A stretch of 64,000 bases of DNA, taken from contig JASKMD010000029.1 in NCBI GenBank assembly GCA_030144725.1, forward strand, positions 4,579,559 through 4,643,558, read 5' to 3'. Every line of letters begins with the position of its first letter. Within the stretch, counting starts at the first letter, position 1. Below, one piece after another: positions 44,254 to 53,830 of this stretch. Source of the stretch: Haematococcus lacustris. Lineage: Eukaryota; Chlorophyta; Chlorophyceae; Chlamydomonadales; Haematococcaceae. The notes under the pieces were generated by a model. The model made no database searches. It was given only the letters and a program-made list of their open reading frames with translations, and was not told the DNA's origin. The translations under genes were made by a program, and so were the position numbers.

Positions 44254-46863
44254 TCAGGTGCGGTTATCATGACCGCCCCGTCCCTCGCCGCGGCCACCGC
44301 GGCCACCTCGGCCTCCACGGTTGTTGTTCGGGTCGTTGTGGTGGTGCTCACGGGAATAGTCTCCACGTCCACGGGCACGGCCTCGGCCTCCGGTGCGGCC
44401 GCCGCGGCCGCCGCCACGGGCACCACAGCCACCGTCCTCACTGGGAGGTGCGCTTGCAGGGCGCTTGCGATCCTGTGAACCAGTGTTGGCATCAGAATCG
44501 TTGATGTGGCGGTGGGGGGATGGGTTGCTCTTTCGTTTGTGGGAAAGTTTAGAGGGTTGTGCCGTGTGCGCAGACTTCAAGTGCACAGGTCGTTGCGGCT
44601 CATCTGCACTTGACCGGGAGTGCAAATCAATTTGCAAGGTGAAGTCAGCCAACTCCTCAAAGTTGTCCCAGAACCTGCCGGTCTTAGGGTTCAACTTGCA
44701 TTGGTCACGCAATGTCTGCTTCAGACCAGTGTAGTAGAAGTTCAACAGGTCAGCATCAGCAGGTTTAGGTTCTGCGACCCTTGCCAGCAATAATCTGAAG
44801 TGCCGCAAGTACTCAGAGGTGCGGGTTTGCTGCCTGATTGAGTAGAGTGCCTTTCGAGCCTCAACTGGTATGTTGATATGGACAAAACTCTTTGCCATGG
44901 TGTCGGCCAAATTTTCCCAGGTTGGTTTGGTGCCCAATGCTCGCATGGGTTGAGCAACTGCAAGCCATGCTTGGAGTGCTTTGCCCTCAAGCATGTTCAA
45001 GACATGGTCAGGCCAATCTTGTTTAGGTACACGGCAAGTGTCCAGGTAAGACTCAAACTGAAATTTGAAGTCGTCCCAAATTTGTTTGTCCGCCCCAGAA
45101 AAGGGTGGCGGGTGTTTGGGTTTGATGGACAAAGGACGTGTGTCCTGTGTTTGTTGTGGGACAACGGGAAGTGAAGGGGTTTGCACTACCACATCCTTGG
45201 TACTGACCTTCTCCGCAAGTAGCGGTTTGACGCACTGCGCCCACTCATGGAAGTGGAGTCCACAGGCAGAAGGGCCCCAGTTGGGGTGGTTGGCCAGGTC
45301 GCCGAGCTTCATGTTGGCGGCGTACTCAAGGTAATGCTTTAGCCGGTTGGCAGGGCCGGTCGCAAACCACGCTTGCACAGCCTCATGCTCCTTTGGGCCC
45401 ATGTACGGGCCAGGACCCGCCTCCAGCTCGTCGGCAGTGAAGGCGTCCTCTTGCCAAAGCTCCTCATCCTCGGTGATGGGTGGGGGCAGCGGCGGGACAA
45501 CGTTTGACGGGCGAGGCGTTCCCGCTGCCGATGGCAGAGAAGGATTAGCACCTGCCGCCTCCGATGTGGCCATGAAGGAGAAGAGCACGTTCTCATTGAA
45601 GTTACGGTGCAGGCTTGCCTTTTGCGCTCGGGCTTGCTCAGTGGCACTGAGCTCATGGAGGTGCTTTTTGAGCATCGCCTCCACCCCGCCAAGAAACTGG
45701 CTCAGGATAGTTCGGGCGTTGCGCAGGCGGGACTCAAAAGAGTTGAGCTTGTTCTGCAGCGCGGCTTTGTCGCCCTGCACCACATCGTAGCTGTGCTTCA
45801 AGGACTCAATTTGCCCCTCCAGCTCACGGAAGCGCGCTTGGCTGTGGGCATTGCCCGTGCGCAGCTCTTCCTGAGCTCTCTCGCGCAGGGTGCGCTCGAG
45901 TTGAGTCTGGCGCTGTGCCGCCGCCAGCTCGTTTGCTGCGGCTTCAAGCTCGGCAGCTCCTGTCGCAGTTGCTGCTGTTGCGCAGCTGTTCACCTCGGCT
46001 GTGAGCCGGGCGATGTCTTGGCGCAGAGAAGTGTGCATTGCACTGGCTTTTGCCTGCTCCTCAGCCTGTTCAGCAGTGAGGAAAGGGAGGGAGAGTAGCT
46101 CCTGAAGCCGGGCTGTGACCCGCACCAGGTCACCAGACGCAGTCTGCAGCTGCGCTGTTGCGCTGGTGAAGCGCTCCCTCATCAGTCGGGTGTGCTCAAG
46201 TGGCTCCTGCTGAGCCACACGAGCACGCAGCTTTATGACTGCAACCTGCTCGGTCTGCAGCTTGGCCTGCAGGCTCACCATTTCCATCTGCAGCTGACCC
46301 ACTGTTGGTTCTGGGGCTGCCACAGCTCCAGCTGGTGCTGCTGGGCGGGATTGATGGTGAGGTGACACCAAAGGGGGCAGGCGTGCTGTAATAGCACCGC
46401 TTGCTGTTCCACCAATGGGTCCCATGCTAGTGGTTGAACCACCGGCTGCTGGTGACTGAGTGAGGCTTGAGACAGTGTTGTCTTGAGCCCCCACCTCCAG
46501 CTTCTGAAACCAGGTGGACAGGGCACATGCGCAAGCAGTCTTTAGCATCAGCCAATTCGTTACAGCTTCATGCCTGAGAGACTGAGACAACTTTAGTCTA
46601 GTTGCTGGTGTGCCTACTAGCACGGTGCACAACACTTGCTTGCGTTGCTTGGTTGTTGGCACCACAGCATGTACAAGCTCTTGCAGCTGTTGCAAGCAAA
46701 CTCTGACCTTGGGGTCTGTGGTTTGAAGAGCTTCCATGGCCATTGCGGCTTGCTCCACCCCAGGGCACTCTGGGCGTGGACAAGACTCAGATGAGTCGCT
46801 TTGCGCCTTAGAAGCTTGGCTTTTTCCGGCCAAGCCATTCCCGAGCTTCTTTGATCCGGGCAT
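44254..46863 (-). CDS. gag: Chromovirus Gag, RGG-tailed
   Basis: 869 residues. It builds the retrotransposon particle. Residues ~190-480 form an Ala/Gln/Glu-rich coiled coil. A retrotransposon gag capsid-like domain follows (WDDFKFQFESYLD, then QAWLAVAQPMRAL, SEYLRHFRLLLARV). The C-terminus is a basic Arg-Gly-Gly-rich tail instead of the usual CCHC zinc knuckle. It ends at a TGA that is in the same frame as pol. Confidence 0.9.
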   Translation of the reverse strand: MPGSKKLGNGLAGKSQASKAQSDSSESCPRPECPGVEQAAMAMEALQTTDPKVRVCLQQLQELVHAVVPTTKQRKQVLCTVLVGTPATRLKLSQSLRHEAVTNWLMLKTACACALSTWFQKLEVGAQDNTVSSLTQSPAAGGSTTSMGPIGGTASGAITARLPPLVSPHHQSRPAAPAGAVAAPEPTVGQLQMEMVSLQAKLQTEQVAVIKLRARVAQQEPLEHTRLMRERFTSATAQLQTASGDLVRVTARLQELLSLPFLTAEQAEEQAKASAMHTSLRQDIARLTAEVNSCATAATATGAAELEAAANELAAAQRQTQLERTLRERAQEELRTGNAHSQARFRELEGQIESLKHSYDVVQGDKAALQNKLNSFESRLRNARTILSQFLGGVEAMLKKHLHELSATEQARAQKASLHRNFNENVLFSFMATSEAAGANPSLPSAAGTPRPSNVVPPLPPPITEDEELWQEDAFTADELEAGPGPYMGPKEHEAVQAWFATGPANRLKHYLEYAANMKLGDLANHPNWGPSACGLHFHEWAQCVKPLLAEKVSTKDVVVQTPSLPVVPQQTQDTRPLSIKPKHPPPFSGADKQIWDDFKFQFESYLDTCRVPKQDWPDHVLNMLEGKALQAWLAVAQPMRALGTKPTWENLADTMAKSFVHINIPVEARKALYSIRQQTRTSEYLRHFRLLLARVAEPKPADADLLNFYYTGLKQTLRDQCKLNPKTGRFWDNFEELADFTLQIDLHSRSSADEPQRPVHLKSAHTAQPSKLSHKRKSNPSPHRHINDSDANTGSQDRKRPASAPPSEDGGCGARGGGRGGRTGGRGRARGRGDYSREHHHNDPNNNRGGRGGRGGRGEGRGGHDNRT

Positions 46864-47120
46864 CTATGAAGGCACGCAAAGCAAACACTTATGGGCCGTA
46901 TGGAGAGCCTCAACGGGATCCCTACGGGATTGCCCTAAGTGCGGGAATGCGGGTGGTGCCCTTTTGCGGGTTAACCGAGCACGCCCTTTGGGTTGGTGCG
47001 AGATAGGCTAAGGTGCTTGTAAGCCCCGCCAAAGAGGAAAAAAAAAAGAAAAAAAAAAGCGGGACAAGTGCCACGGCCAACGAAGGGGAGCCGAAGCCCC
47101 TCAACGTGGTCGGAAACCAC

Positions 47121-47185
47121 TGTAACAAAGGGATATCCGGAATGTACGAGTATTACCTATTTCGGTATATATATACTTCGTTACA
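47121..47185 (-). repeat. Mini LTR-like module c, 65 bp
   Basis: Begins TGTAAC and ends GTTACA on both strands. On the minus strand it is preceded by AAGGGGGGAGC (polypurine-like) and followed after 1 nt by TGGTTTCCGACC. It lies inside the chromovirus leader. Confidence 0.6.
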
Positions 47186-47299
47186 TAGCTCCCCCCTTAG
47201 CTGCGAACGTCTCTGTGAGCACCTCTTTGGGTTGTTCACTCGGAACCGTCGCTTTAGCTTGTCATGCCCCCCTCATGACTCGGGAGCATATCGCACTTT

Positions 47300-47372
47300 G
47301 CACAGGCCAAGACTCGAACCCGGGTTCGGAGCCCATCTCGTGGTGGGACTCTACCACTGGGTCACATGGTCG
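47300..47372 (-). other. tRNA-like segment 1 in chromovirus leader
   Basis: The minus strand has an A-box-like TGACCCAGTGGTAGAG and a B-box-like GGGTTCGAGTC, about 35 bp apart. No convincing acceptor stem pairs, so it is a relic or mimic, not a gene. Confidence 0.45.
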
Positions 47373-47380
47373 GAAACCAC

Positions 47381-47447
47381 TGTAACGACTAATAGGAGCT
47401 CATGAGATGACAACGTGCAACGCCTGTAGACTTATATGCACGTTACA
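47381..47447 (-). repeat. Mini LTR-like module b, 67 bp
   Basis: TGTAAC...GTTACA ends. The minus strand is preceded by TAGGGGGGGGAGG and followed after 1 nt by TGGTTTCCGACC (47368-47379). Sequence between the ends is unrelated to module c or the real LTR. Confidence 0.6.
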
Positions 47448-47515
47448 TTCCTCCCCCCCCTATTCGGCTGAAAGCACGATCCGATAGACATCGGCTAGGG
47501 GAGACCTCCACGCGT

Positions 47516-47582
47516 TTGCCGGGGATCGAACCTGGGTGGGCGCCCATCTCCACACCAAAGGTTACCCCTTGCACTACGGCAA
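47516..47582 (-). other. tRNA-like segment 2 in chromovirus leader
   Basis: Minus strand 67 nt: TTGCCG at the 5' end pairs perfectly with CGGCAA at the 3' end. A-box TAGTGCAAGGGG and B-box GGTTCGATCCC. The anticodon arm does not fold well. A degenerate tRNA-derived sequence is likely. Confidence 0.55.
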
Positions 47583-47590
47583 GGGCATCC

Positions 47591-47602
47591 GGTCGGAAAC
47601 CA
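47591..47602 (-). promoter_or_regulatory. Candidate primer binding site
   Basis: TGGTTTCCGACC on the minus strand, 2 nt after the 5' LTR, begins with TGG as required to pair with a tRNA 3' CCA end. The same 12-mer occurs at 47368-47379 and 47108-47119 after the two mini LTR-like modules. Confidence 0.65.
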
Positions 47603-47604
47603 AA

Positions 47605-47831
47605 TGTCACAAAGTGGCAATGCCAAAGGGCCTACTTGCCCGCGGAAATAGTGAAGTCGTGATTGGGTCGCTCCTTCCTCGCGACTCAACGTCCGTAGCT
47701 TCCGTTTGGGGTGAATCTCTTGTTGCCTTCGCACCAAGTCCCCGTTAGCTCTACGGCCCGCGGTGATCTTTCACCGTCACACTTCGTGTAAACAGAGGTT
47801 AGGCCTCTCCCGAGCCATGCACTCTGTTACA
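47605..47831 (-). repeat. 5' LTR of chromovirus
   Basis: 227 bp, TGTAACAGAGTGC... on the minus strand; flanking duplication GGCAG at 47832-47836. Confidence 0.95.
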
Positions 47832-47836
47832 GGCAG

Positions 47837-48298
47837 TGTGGCTGCAAGGCTGCGAGGCTGAGTTTTATAGGCTGCTTATCCTCAAGGCTGACCTTCTAGC
47901 TGGCACTAGCGGCTACGTTCCTAGCATGACTAGGATCGACGCTAGTTGACTATGGCGCGTACTGGGCGCATGTTAGTTTTTCATATTTCATGTCTAACAT
48001 GCAAGCCGATCTGCCGTTCGTGCCGCCCTTCACGCCCTCAATTCGGTAGCCCCTGCCCTCAATTCGGCAGCCAGGCTAGGTAGCCAGGCGGCCACTGAGC
48101 CAGCAGACCACGCAACATCGCCACATCGCAGCCAGGCAGCCACAGTCGGCCAGGCAGCCACTTCTCACGTAGCGGCCAGCCTCCTAGCCAATCTCGCAAC
48201 CTGGAGATCTCAGCCAACTCCGTAGCCACGCGTTGCGCGATAACACACGGGCATTACCTCGCCACGCTTTGCGCGTAGCCAATGCGTTGCGAGGTAAT
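47837..48298. other. E interior spacer right of chromovirus
   Basis: GGCTGCAAGGCTGCGAGGC repeats continue those left of the element, then CAGCCAGGCAGCCA-type sequence. A short imperfect palindrome GCATTACCTCGCC / GCGAGGTAAT lies at 48251-48298. No gene. Confidence 0.6.
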
Positions 48299-49430
48299 CA
48301 GGGCTGTGAAGACGACAAGACGAAAAGACGAGACCGTAGACGAACAGACGAAAGACGGATGTCTTTTCGTCTGCAGACGGCAACCGAACCGTCTGCTCCT
48401 TTTTTCGGCTGCATGCGACCAACATTTGTCACTTGCTAAGCTCCCTCTATTCTTCCTAGTTATATCTTTGTAAACTTGCAGCTGCTTTCACGATACTACA
48501 AAGGCTATTCTCCACTTCACATGCCTGAGGTCAGATCTGGCCTGATACTGACAAGCCAGAGCTCGAGCCAATCTTGCAGCCCACGACCTGGCTGTCACCA
48601 TACCGCCAATACGAGAGGGATAGCTTCTGCTAGCAGCTCCCTGCTGCCAGCCAGCCAAAACAGGGCAATTGCCACTGGGGTGCCTGCGAGGTGGGGCTGC
48701 ACGGAGAAGAGGGCGGGGTCTGCAAACTGGGAGGGGGTGGTTGGCTGCTTGGCAGCCACCGAACACGCGTGTAGTGAAGGTAACTGCCCATGAGCCACCA
48801 ATGCAGCCGGATCTTGATTGCTCACTGCGGCCCCCCCAGCTTGCTGTTCGCAGTGCATTTCAACAGCCGTCGCGCCGAAGAACACATCTGCCATGTTTGC
48901 TGTGTCAGACTGAAGGCTTTTGGGTCGAGCTTGCTGGCCACGCAGCTCTCAGCCTTTGCTATTTCCACTGCAGCAGTACTCGGTCGCCTTTTTTGAGCCG
49001 GGCACTGCTTGTCGTCGATGATGGGGCCGAAGTGACCGTGGAAGAACCCGAAATTTGTTGCACTGCCGCTTGCCGTCAACTATGGGGCCGAACTGACTGT
49101 AAAAGAAAGGTCTCTTAAAGCTCGACGCAGAGCCCAAGGACAATGGGCGCATTCCACCCGAAATTTGCTGCAGCAGTGGGCATCGAAGGCTGCTGCATCG
49201 TCGACTGCATCCGCCTACGCGCTTTTGATGAGCCTGGCGCATCCATTGCTTGCACAACGCTCAGAGCCACGGGCCGCAAGCGGTCACAGGGGCGGGCACC
49301 AGTCACACATCGACAGACGAAAGACAGAAAGACAGATTGACAGACGAAAGACGGGTGGTTGAGACGAAAAGACGACGTAGACAAAAGACGTCGTCTTTTC
49401 GTCTGCAGACGACGTCTTGTCACAGCCCTG
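48299..49430. mobile_element. Non-autonomous hAT-like element, 1.1 kb
   Basis: Perfect 8-bp duplication GAGGTAAT (48291-48298, 49431-49438). The terminal inverted repeats start CAGGGCTGTGA. Subterminal AGACGAAAGACG repeats occur at both ends (48305-48375, 49305-49415). The interior has no transposase and no gene that I recognise. Confidence 0.9.
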
Positions 49431-49438
49431 GAGGTAAT

Positions 49439-50999
49439 GCACCGTTTCACATGCAGCGACCCATTTTTTGCCACCATCTTCGAGCCCATCTTCCCTGCCC
49501 CTTCTGCATCAAATTCGGTGAGTGCATCTTGTACCCACCATTCATTGCTCCTCCTTTGACAACCTGTCACCTCCTTGCCGCAGGTCCACATCCCTTTACC
49601 CTCCTTCCCCTTTCACTCCCCTTCCTCCCCCCCTCCCCCGCACCTCCCTCCCTTACCCTCTCTCCCTCCCCTCCCCCGCTTTCATCACCCCGTACCCTCT
49701 CCATTGCAGCCCGTCCCACTACAAAGGTAAGACCAAGGTAAGAGCCAGCGAGGATGAAGCATGGAGGAGCATGGAGGATCAGGGAGCAAGCGGTGAGTGG
49801 CTCCGCTCCTGAACCTAGCCTCCGTCATGCACCTAGCTTCCTTAGATGTTTTGCTAGCCTCACTGTAAGTACGCTCCTTGCTTGCTGCAGGTCTGACGCC
49901 TATACTCCTGCCCCCTGCCTCCTTCACCCTTCCCTACCCTATCCCACCAATCCCACTTCTACTTCTCCCCAACCCCCCCTTCCCCTCTCCCCGTCACCTC
50001 TCCCCCACCCACCCTCTTCCCACCACCACCACCACCCCTTCCCTTCCCCCTTCTCCTTCTCCTTTCTCTTCCCCTTCTCCTTCTCCTCTCCCCTCTTCCC
50101 CTTCCCCTTCTCCTTTCTCTTCCCCCATCCCCCACCCCACCCTACCCCACCCTCCTACTCTACCCTCCTTTCCTACTCCCCCCCTCCCCCTCGCCTTCTA
50201 CCCCCTGACATCGCAGCCATCTGCCATCCCTTCCCTACCCTTCCCATCAGCCAAGAGCAAACCTTCACCAACATACCTCGGCACCGTGGCATCACTACCA
50301 ACCCCCTTCCCACCCCCCTCCACAAGCTCCCCCTTCCCCCCTTATCCCTACCCTTCGCTCCCTGGTTGCTGGTGGCTACCGGGAAGTGGCTAACACACAG
50401 CGCCCAACCTGATCTCCCTAACTCACGTGCACGCCCCTTGGCTGCAGGTCTGATGGGCTCCCCTTCTCTTTCCCCCATAGACAATTCATCAACCCCGCCC
50501 CCCCCTTCCCCCGCCCCCCTACCCCTATCCCCTATGCCCCCCTATGCGCACTGTACGAGCAGTCTGGAGGCAGCCACTCCCCATACCCCCTTCCCCTATC
50601 TCCCTCCCTCCCCCTCCCTATCAGTGAGAGCACAAAACGTGTACCATGGCGTAGCCCCTCTACCCACATTGCTAGGTGAGTGCCACTCCACCCCAATCAC
50701 CCCTCCCCACACCACCCCGCCGGTGCCCCTGTTGCTGCTTCTACTGCCCCCCTGCTGCTGCCCCTGCCCCCTGCTGCTGTTGCCGCCCCCCTGCCCCCCT
50801 GCTGCCCCCCTGCTGTTGCCGCCCCCCTGCTGCCCCTGCTGCTGCCCCCCTGCCCCCCTGCTGCTGCCCCTACTGCTGCAGTCCCCCTGCCCCCCTGCTG
50901 CTGTTGCAGCCCCCCTGCCGCCCTGCTGTTGCCCCCCCCTGACCCCTGCTGCTGCTGCCACCCCCCTGCCCCCCTGCTGCTGCAGTGCTTGTTGCTAAC
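49439..50999 (+). other. Micro-exon/polypyrimidine units, right arm of E
   Basis: Pyrimidine-rich plus strand, inverted counterpart of 35441-39100. Clear units: CTCACTGTAAGTACGC to TTGCTGCAGGTC at 49858-49895; TTGGCTGCAGGTCTGATGG at 50440-50460. A 50-nt exon-like piece (50620-50672) sits between CCCTATCAG and GTGAGTGCC, with its inverted homologue at 35480-35545. A (CTG)n/CCCC run at 50730-50990 ends it. Confidence 0.6.
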
Positions 51000-51585
51000 C
51001 AGTACTAGTTGCCAGCCAGTGCTGGTTGCAAACCAGTGCTGGTTGACAGCCAGTGCTGGTCGACAGCCAGTGCTGGTTGCCAGCCAGTGCTTGTTGCAAA
51101 CCAGTGTTGGTTGCCAACCAGTACTGGTTGCCAGCCAGTACTGGTCACAGCCAGCCAGCCAGTACTGGTCAGCCAGCTAGTACTGGTCAGCCAGCCAGTA
51201 CTGGTCACAGCCAGCCAGCCAGTACTGGTCAGCCAGCCAGTACTGGTCACAGCCAGCCAGCCAGTACTGGTCAGCCAGCTAGTACTGGTCACACCCAGCC
51301 AGCCAGTACTGGTCAGCCAGCCAGTACTGGTCAGCCAGCCAGTACTGGTCACAGCCATCCAGCCAGTACTGGTCAGCCAGCCAGTACTGGTCACAGCCAG
51401 CATGCCAGTACTGGTCAGCAGCCAGTACTGGTCACAGCCAGCCAGCCAGTACTGGTCAGCCAGCCAGTACTGGTCACAGCCAGCCAGCCAGTACTGGTCA
51501 GCCAGCCAGTACTGGTCAGCCAGCCAGTACTGGTCACAGCCAGCCAGTACTGGTCACAGCCAGCCAGCCAGACTCTGTGTCACTT
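51000..51585. repeat. CCAGTACTGG array (right arm of E, inverted)
   Basis: Units CCAGTACTGGTCAGCCAG and CCAGTACTGGTCACAGCCAG, the exact inverse of the 33306-35106 units; the left ~130 bp are degenerate (CCAGTGCTGG). Confidence 0.95.
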
Positions 51586-51989
51586 TGCAGGGGCTGGAGC
51601 ATGGACGAGTACCTTCATTACGTCAAGGTCGTTGGACCTTATCTAAAAGAGGGCATTAAATTAGGACAACCAGCACATGAGATTGTGGAGGGTGTTAGTT
51701 GACGCTACATAGCTTGATGGTTGCGTGGCGCTGTGTGCTATGTAACATTGTGATAACCAGGAGTGGGTCATAGCATGTGCATGTGGTTATAGAATGTTGT
51801 CCTCATGGTGATATATACTCAGTATACCTTGCAACATCTGCAGCTCAGTATCACGTGTAAGTACATCCAACGGCTCTAGCCCAACGTGTAATAATCTCCA
51901 GCTTGTTAACCGTTTCCGAGCAAGCCCCTTCCTTCAGCCCTTTACCCAGCCCTTCAACACTTGAGGGGGTCACACAGCCACCCATCCCT
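51586..51989 (+). other. E right-arm sequence, inverted copy of 33047-33305
   Basis: Begins with acceptor-like CACTTTGCAG then GGGCTGGAGC; shared blocks GCTACATAGC and GTTGTCCTC. No complete gene. Confidence 0.6.
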
Positions 51990-52405
51990 CTCGTTGCTGC
52001 TGCCCCCCTGCCCCCCTGCTGCTGTTGCTGCTGATCCCCTGCTGCTGCTGCTGCTGCTGCTGCTGCCCCCCTGCCCCCCTGCTGCTGTTGCTGCTGATCC
52101 CCTGCTGCTGCTGCTGCTGCCCCCCTGCCCCCCTGCTGCTGCTGCTGCTGCTGCCCCCCTGCCCCCCTGCTGCTGCTGCTGCTGCTGCCCCCCTGCCCCC
52201 CTGCTGCTGCTGCTGCTGCTGCCCCCCCTTCCTCCTGCTGCTGCTGCTGCTGCTGCCCCCCCTTCCCCCCTGCTGCTGCTGCTGATGCTGCCCCCCTGCC
52301 CCCCTGCTGCTGCTGCTGCTGCTGCCCCCCTGCCCCCCTGCTGCTGCTGCTGATGCTGCCCCCCTGCCCCCCTGCTGCTGCTGCTGCTGCTGCTGGCCCC
52401 CTGCC
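51990..52405. repeat. (CTG)n runs separated by CCCCCCTG
   Basis: About 10 blocks of 4-8 CTG units each followed by CCCCCCTGCCCCC. All frames open. Confidence 0.92.
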
Positions 52406-52429
52406 CCAAGCTCCTGCGGTCAGCCAGTA

Positions 52430-52918
52430 CTGGTTGGATGTGAACCAGTACTGGTTGGGGGTGGACAAGTACTGGTTAGGGGTGGACCAGTACTGGTTGG
52501 GGGTGGACCAGTACTGGTTGGGTGTGAACCAGTACTGGTTTGGGGTGGACCAGTACTGGTTGAGGGTGGACCAGTACTGGTTGGGGGTGGACCAGTACTG
52601 GTTGGGGGTGGACCAGTACTGGTTGGGGGTGGACCAGTACTGGTTGGGGGTGGACCAGTACTGGTTGAGGGTGGACCAGTACTGGTTGGATGTGGACTAG
52701 TACTGGTTGGGGGTGGACCAGTACTGGTTGGGGGTGGACCAGTACTGGTTGGGGGTGGACCAGTACTGGTTGGGGGTGGACCAGTACTGGTTGGATGTGG
52801 ACCAGTACTGGTTGGATGTGGACCAGTACTGGTTGGGGGTGAACCAGTACTGGTTGGGGGTGAACCAGTACTGGTTGGGGGTGAACCAGTACTGGGGGGG
52901 GGTGGACCAGTACTGGTT
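52430..52918. repeat. AACCAGTACTGGTT array at the right end of E
   Basis: About 24 units of GGACCAGTACTGGTTGGGGG (20 bp). 52919-53052 is the ~135-bp end block, nearly identical (inverted) to 60637-60772 of F. Confidence 0.95.
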
Positions 52919-53117
52919 TTCTCGTATCTCCTCAGCCCGATTTTTCCTCGATTTTAGGTTTACACCCCCATTCTTAGAACCGCTAAAAAATACAATCTAT
53001 CAAGCCACTTTGTCAAAAAATTCAACTTTTCTCATGAACTTTTCTGCGAGTGTATACAACCTGTGGCAAAGGACATGGGTCGTGGGTCATGGGTACTTGG
53101 GTAAACATAGCACCCAC

Positions 53118-53371
53118 CGAGGCAGGTGGCCAAAGGTGTGTCCACAAGGACGCTCAGCCGTGCCGTTGCAGACATGGAGCCGACTCTCTGGCTGGTCAAA
53201 GGTCTCCAATGTTTGCCGGTACAGGTACGGAGTGCTGGGGTGGTTGTGAGGCGTACGTAGCTCCCCTTGTCCGAACATGTAGCCAAGCTCCAGCAGATGC
53301 GCCTTCAACACCTTGGCGTCAGGAGTGATGGCCTTCATCCAGCTGTGGATCCTCTCCAAGTTGTCATACGT
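53118..53371 (-). CDS. H transposase exon (N-terminal Cys/His region), cut by element B
   Basis: Reads YDNLERIHSWMKAITPD through GYMFGQGELRTPHNH, HVCNGTAERPCGHTFGHLPR, then donor GTGGGT at 53117. Excising element B with one AG duplication joins it in frame to MTTT (57484 onwards), giving MTTTYDNLERIHSWMK. The Cys/His pattern would be the first half of the zinc-binding region completed by CPKCKLTRF in the exon at 31719. Element E lies in the following intron. Confidence 0.65.
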
Positions 53372-53532
53372 AGCACTCAGGATAAATAAGGACCGGTCGC
53401 GATGGGATCGACCATAGCTCATTGGATAGCTTGCATTTAGTCCGTTCGAACGGTACAAGTCTTACGTTGTAACTCGCTACCATCGCGACGAAAAAGGCCC
53501 AACAAAAAGTGTCCTGAAAAGTGCATCGCTTG

Positions 53533-53830
53533 CTGCGCAGCAACGTGACATCCGTCGCTGCGCAGCAACGTGACACCTCTTGCTGCGCAGCAACATGACA
53601 CCTCTTGCTGCGCAGCAACGTTACATCCCTTGCTGCGCAGCAACGTTACATCCTTTGCTGCGCAGCAACATTTACATCTCTTGCTGCGCAGCAACGTAAC
53701 ATCTCTTGCTGCGCAGCAACGTTACATCCATTGTTGCGCAGCAACGTTACATCTCTTGCTGCGCAGCAAGAGCTCATGCTCAGCTGCGCAACAATGTTAC
53801 ATCCTTTGCTGCGCAACAAGAGCTCATCCT
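53533..53830. repeat. TTGCTGCGCAGCAA array (left array of B)
   Basis: About 13 perfect or near-perfect 14-bp palindromes with CGTGACATC or CGTTACATC spacers at ~27-bp spacing. Confidence 0.95.

Larger units (their letters stand above)
39553..47831 (-). mobile_element. Ty3/gypsy chromovirus, 8.3 kb, complete
   Basis: LTRs at 47605-47831 (5') and 39553-39777 (3') differ at only a few positions, and the element is flanked by a perfect 5-bp duplication GGCAG. The termini are TGTAACA and TGTTACA/TGTGACA-type. A primer-binding-like sequence follows the 5' LTR, and a GGGGGGAT polypurine tract precedes the 3' LTR. gag and pol are intact apart from one TGA between them. Low LTR divergence suggests a fairly recent insertion. 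Confidence 0.96.
31788..53052. mobile_element. Element E: 21-kb CACTC-type transposon with inverted arms
   Basis: Left CACTCGCAGAAAAGATCGC and right (minus) CACTCGCAGAAAAGTTCATG, flanked by TAT/TAT. It lies in a ~130-bp intron of the H transposase. Palindrome arrays of CCAGTACTGG lie in both arms. 33045-39100 and 49440-51960 are inverted relative to each other, so E looks like a head-to-head dimer. Nested inside are a retroposon, a MITE, a chromovirus and a hAT-like element. About 11 kb remain without these. Confidence 0.85.

Noticed and set aside
47516..47582. A functional tRNA gene
   Set aside because: A-box, B-box and a 6-bp acceptor stem are present but the anticodon arm does not pair; it lies inside a retrotransposon leader.
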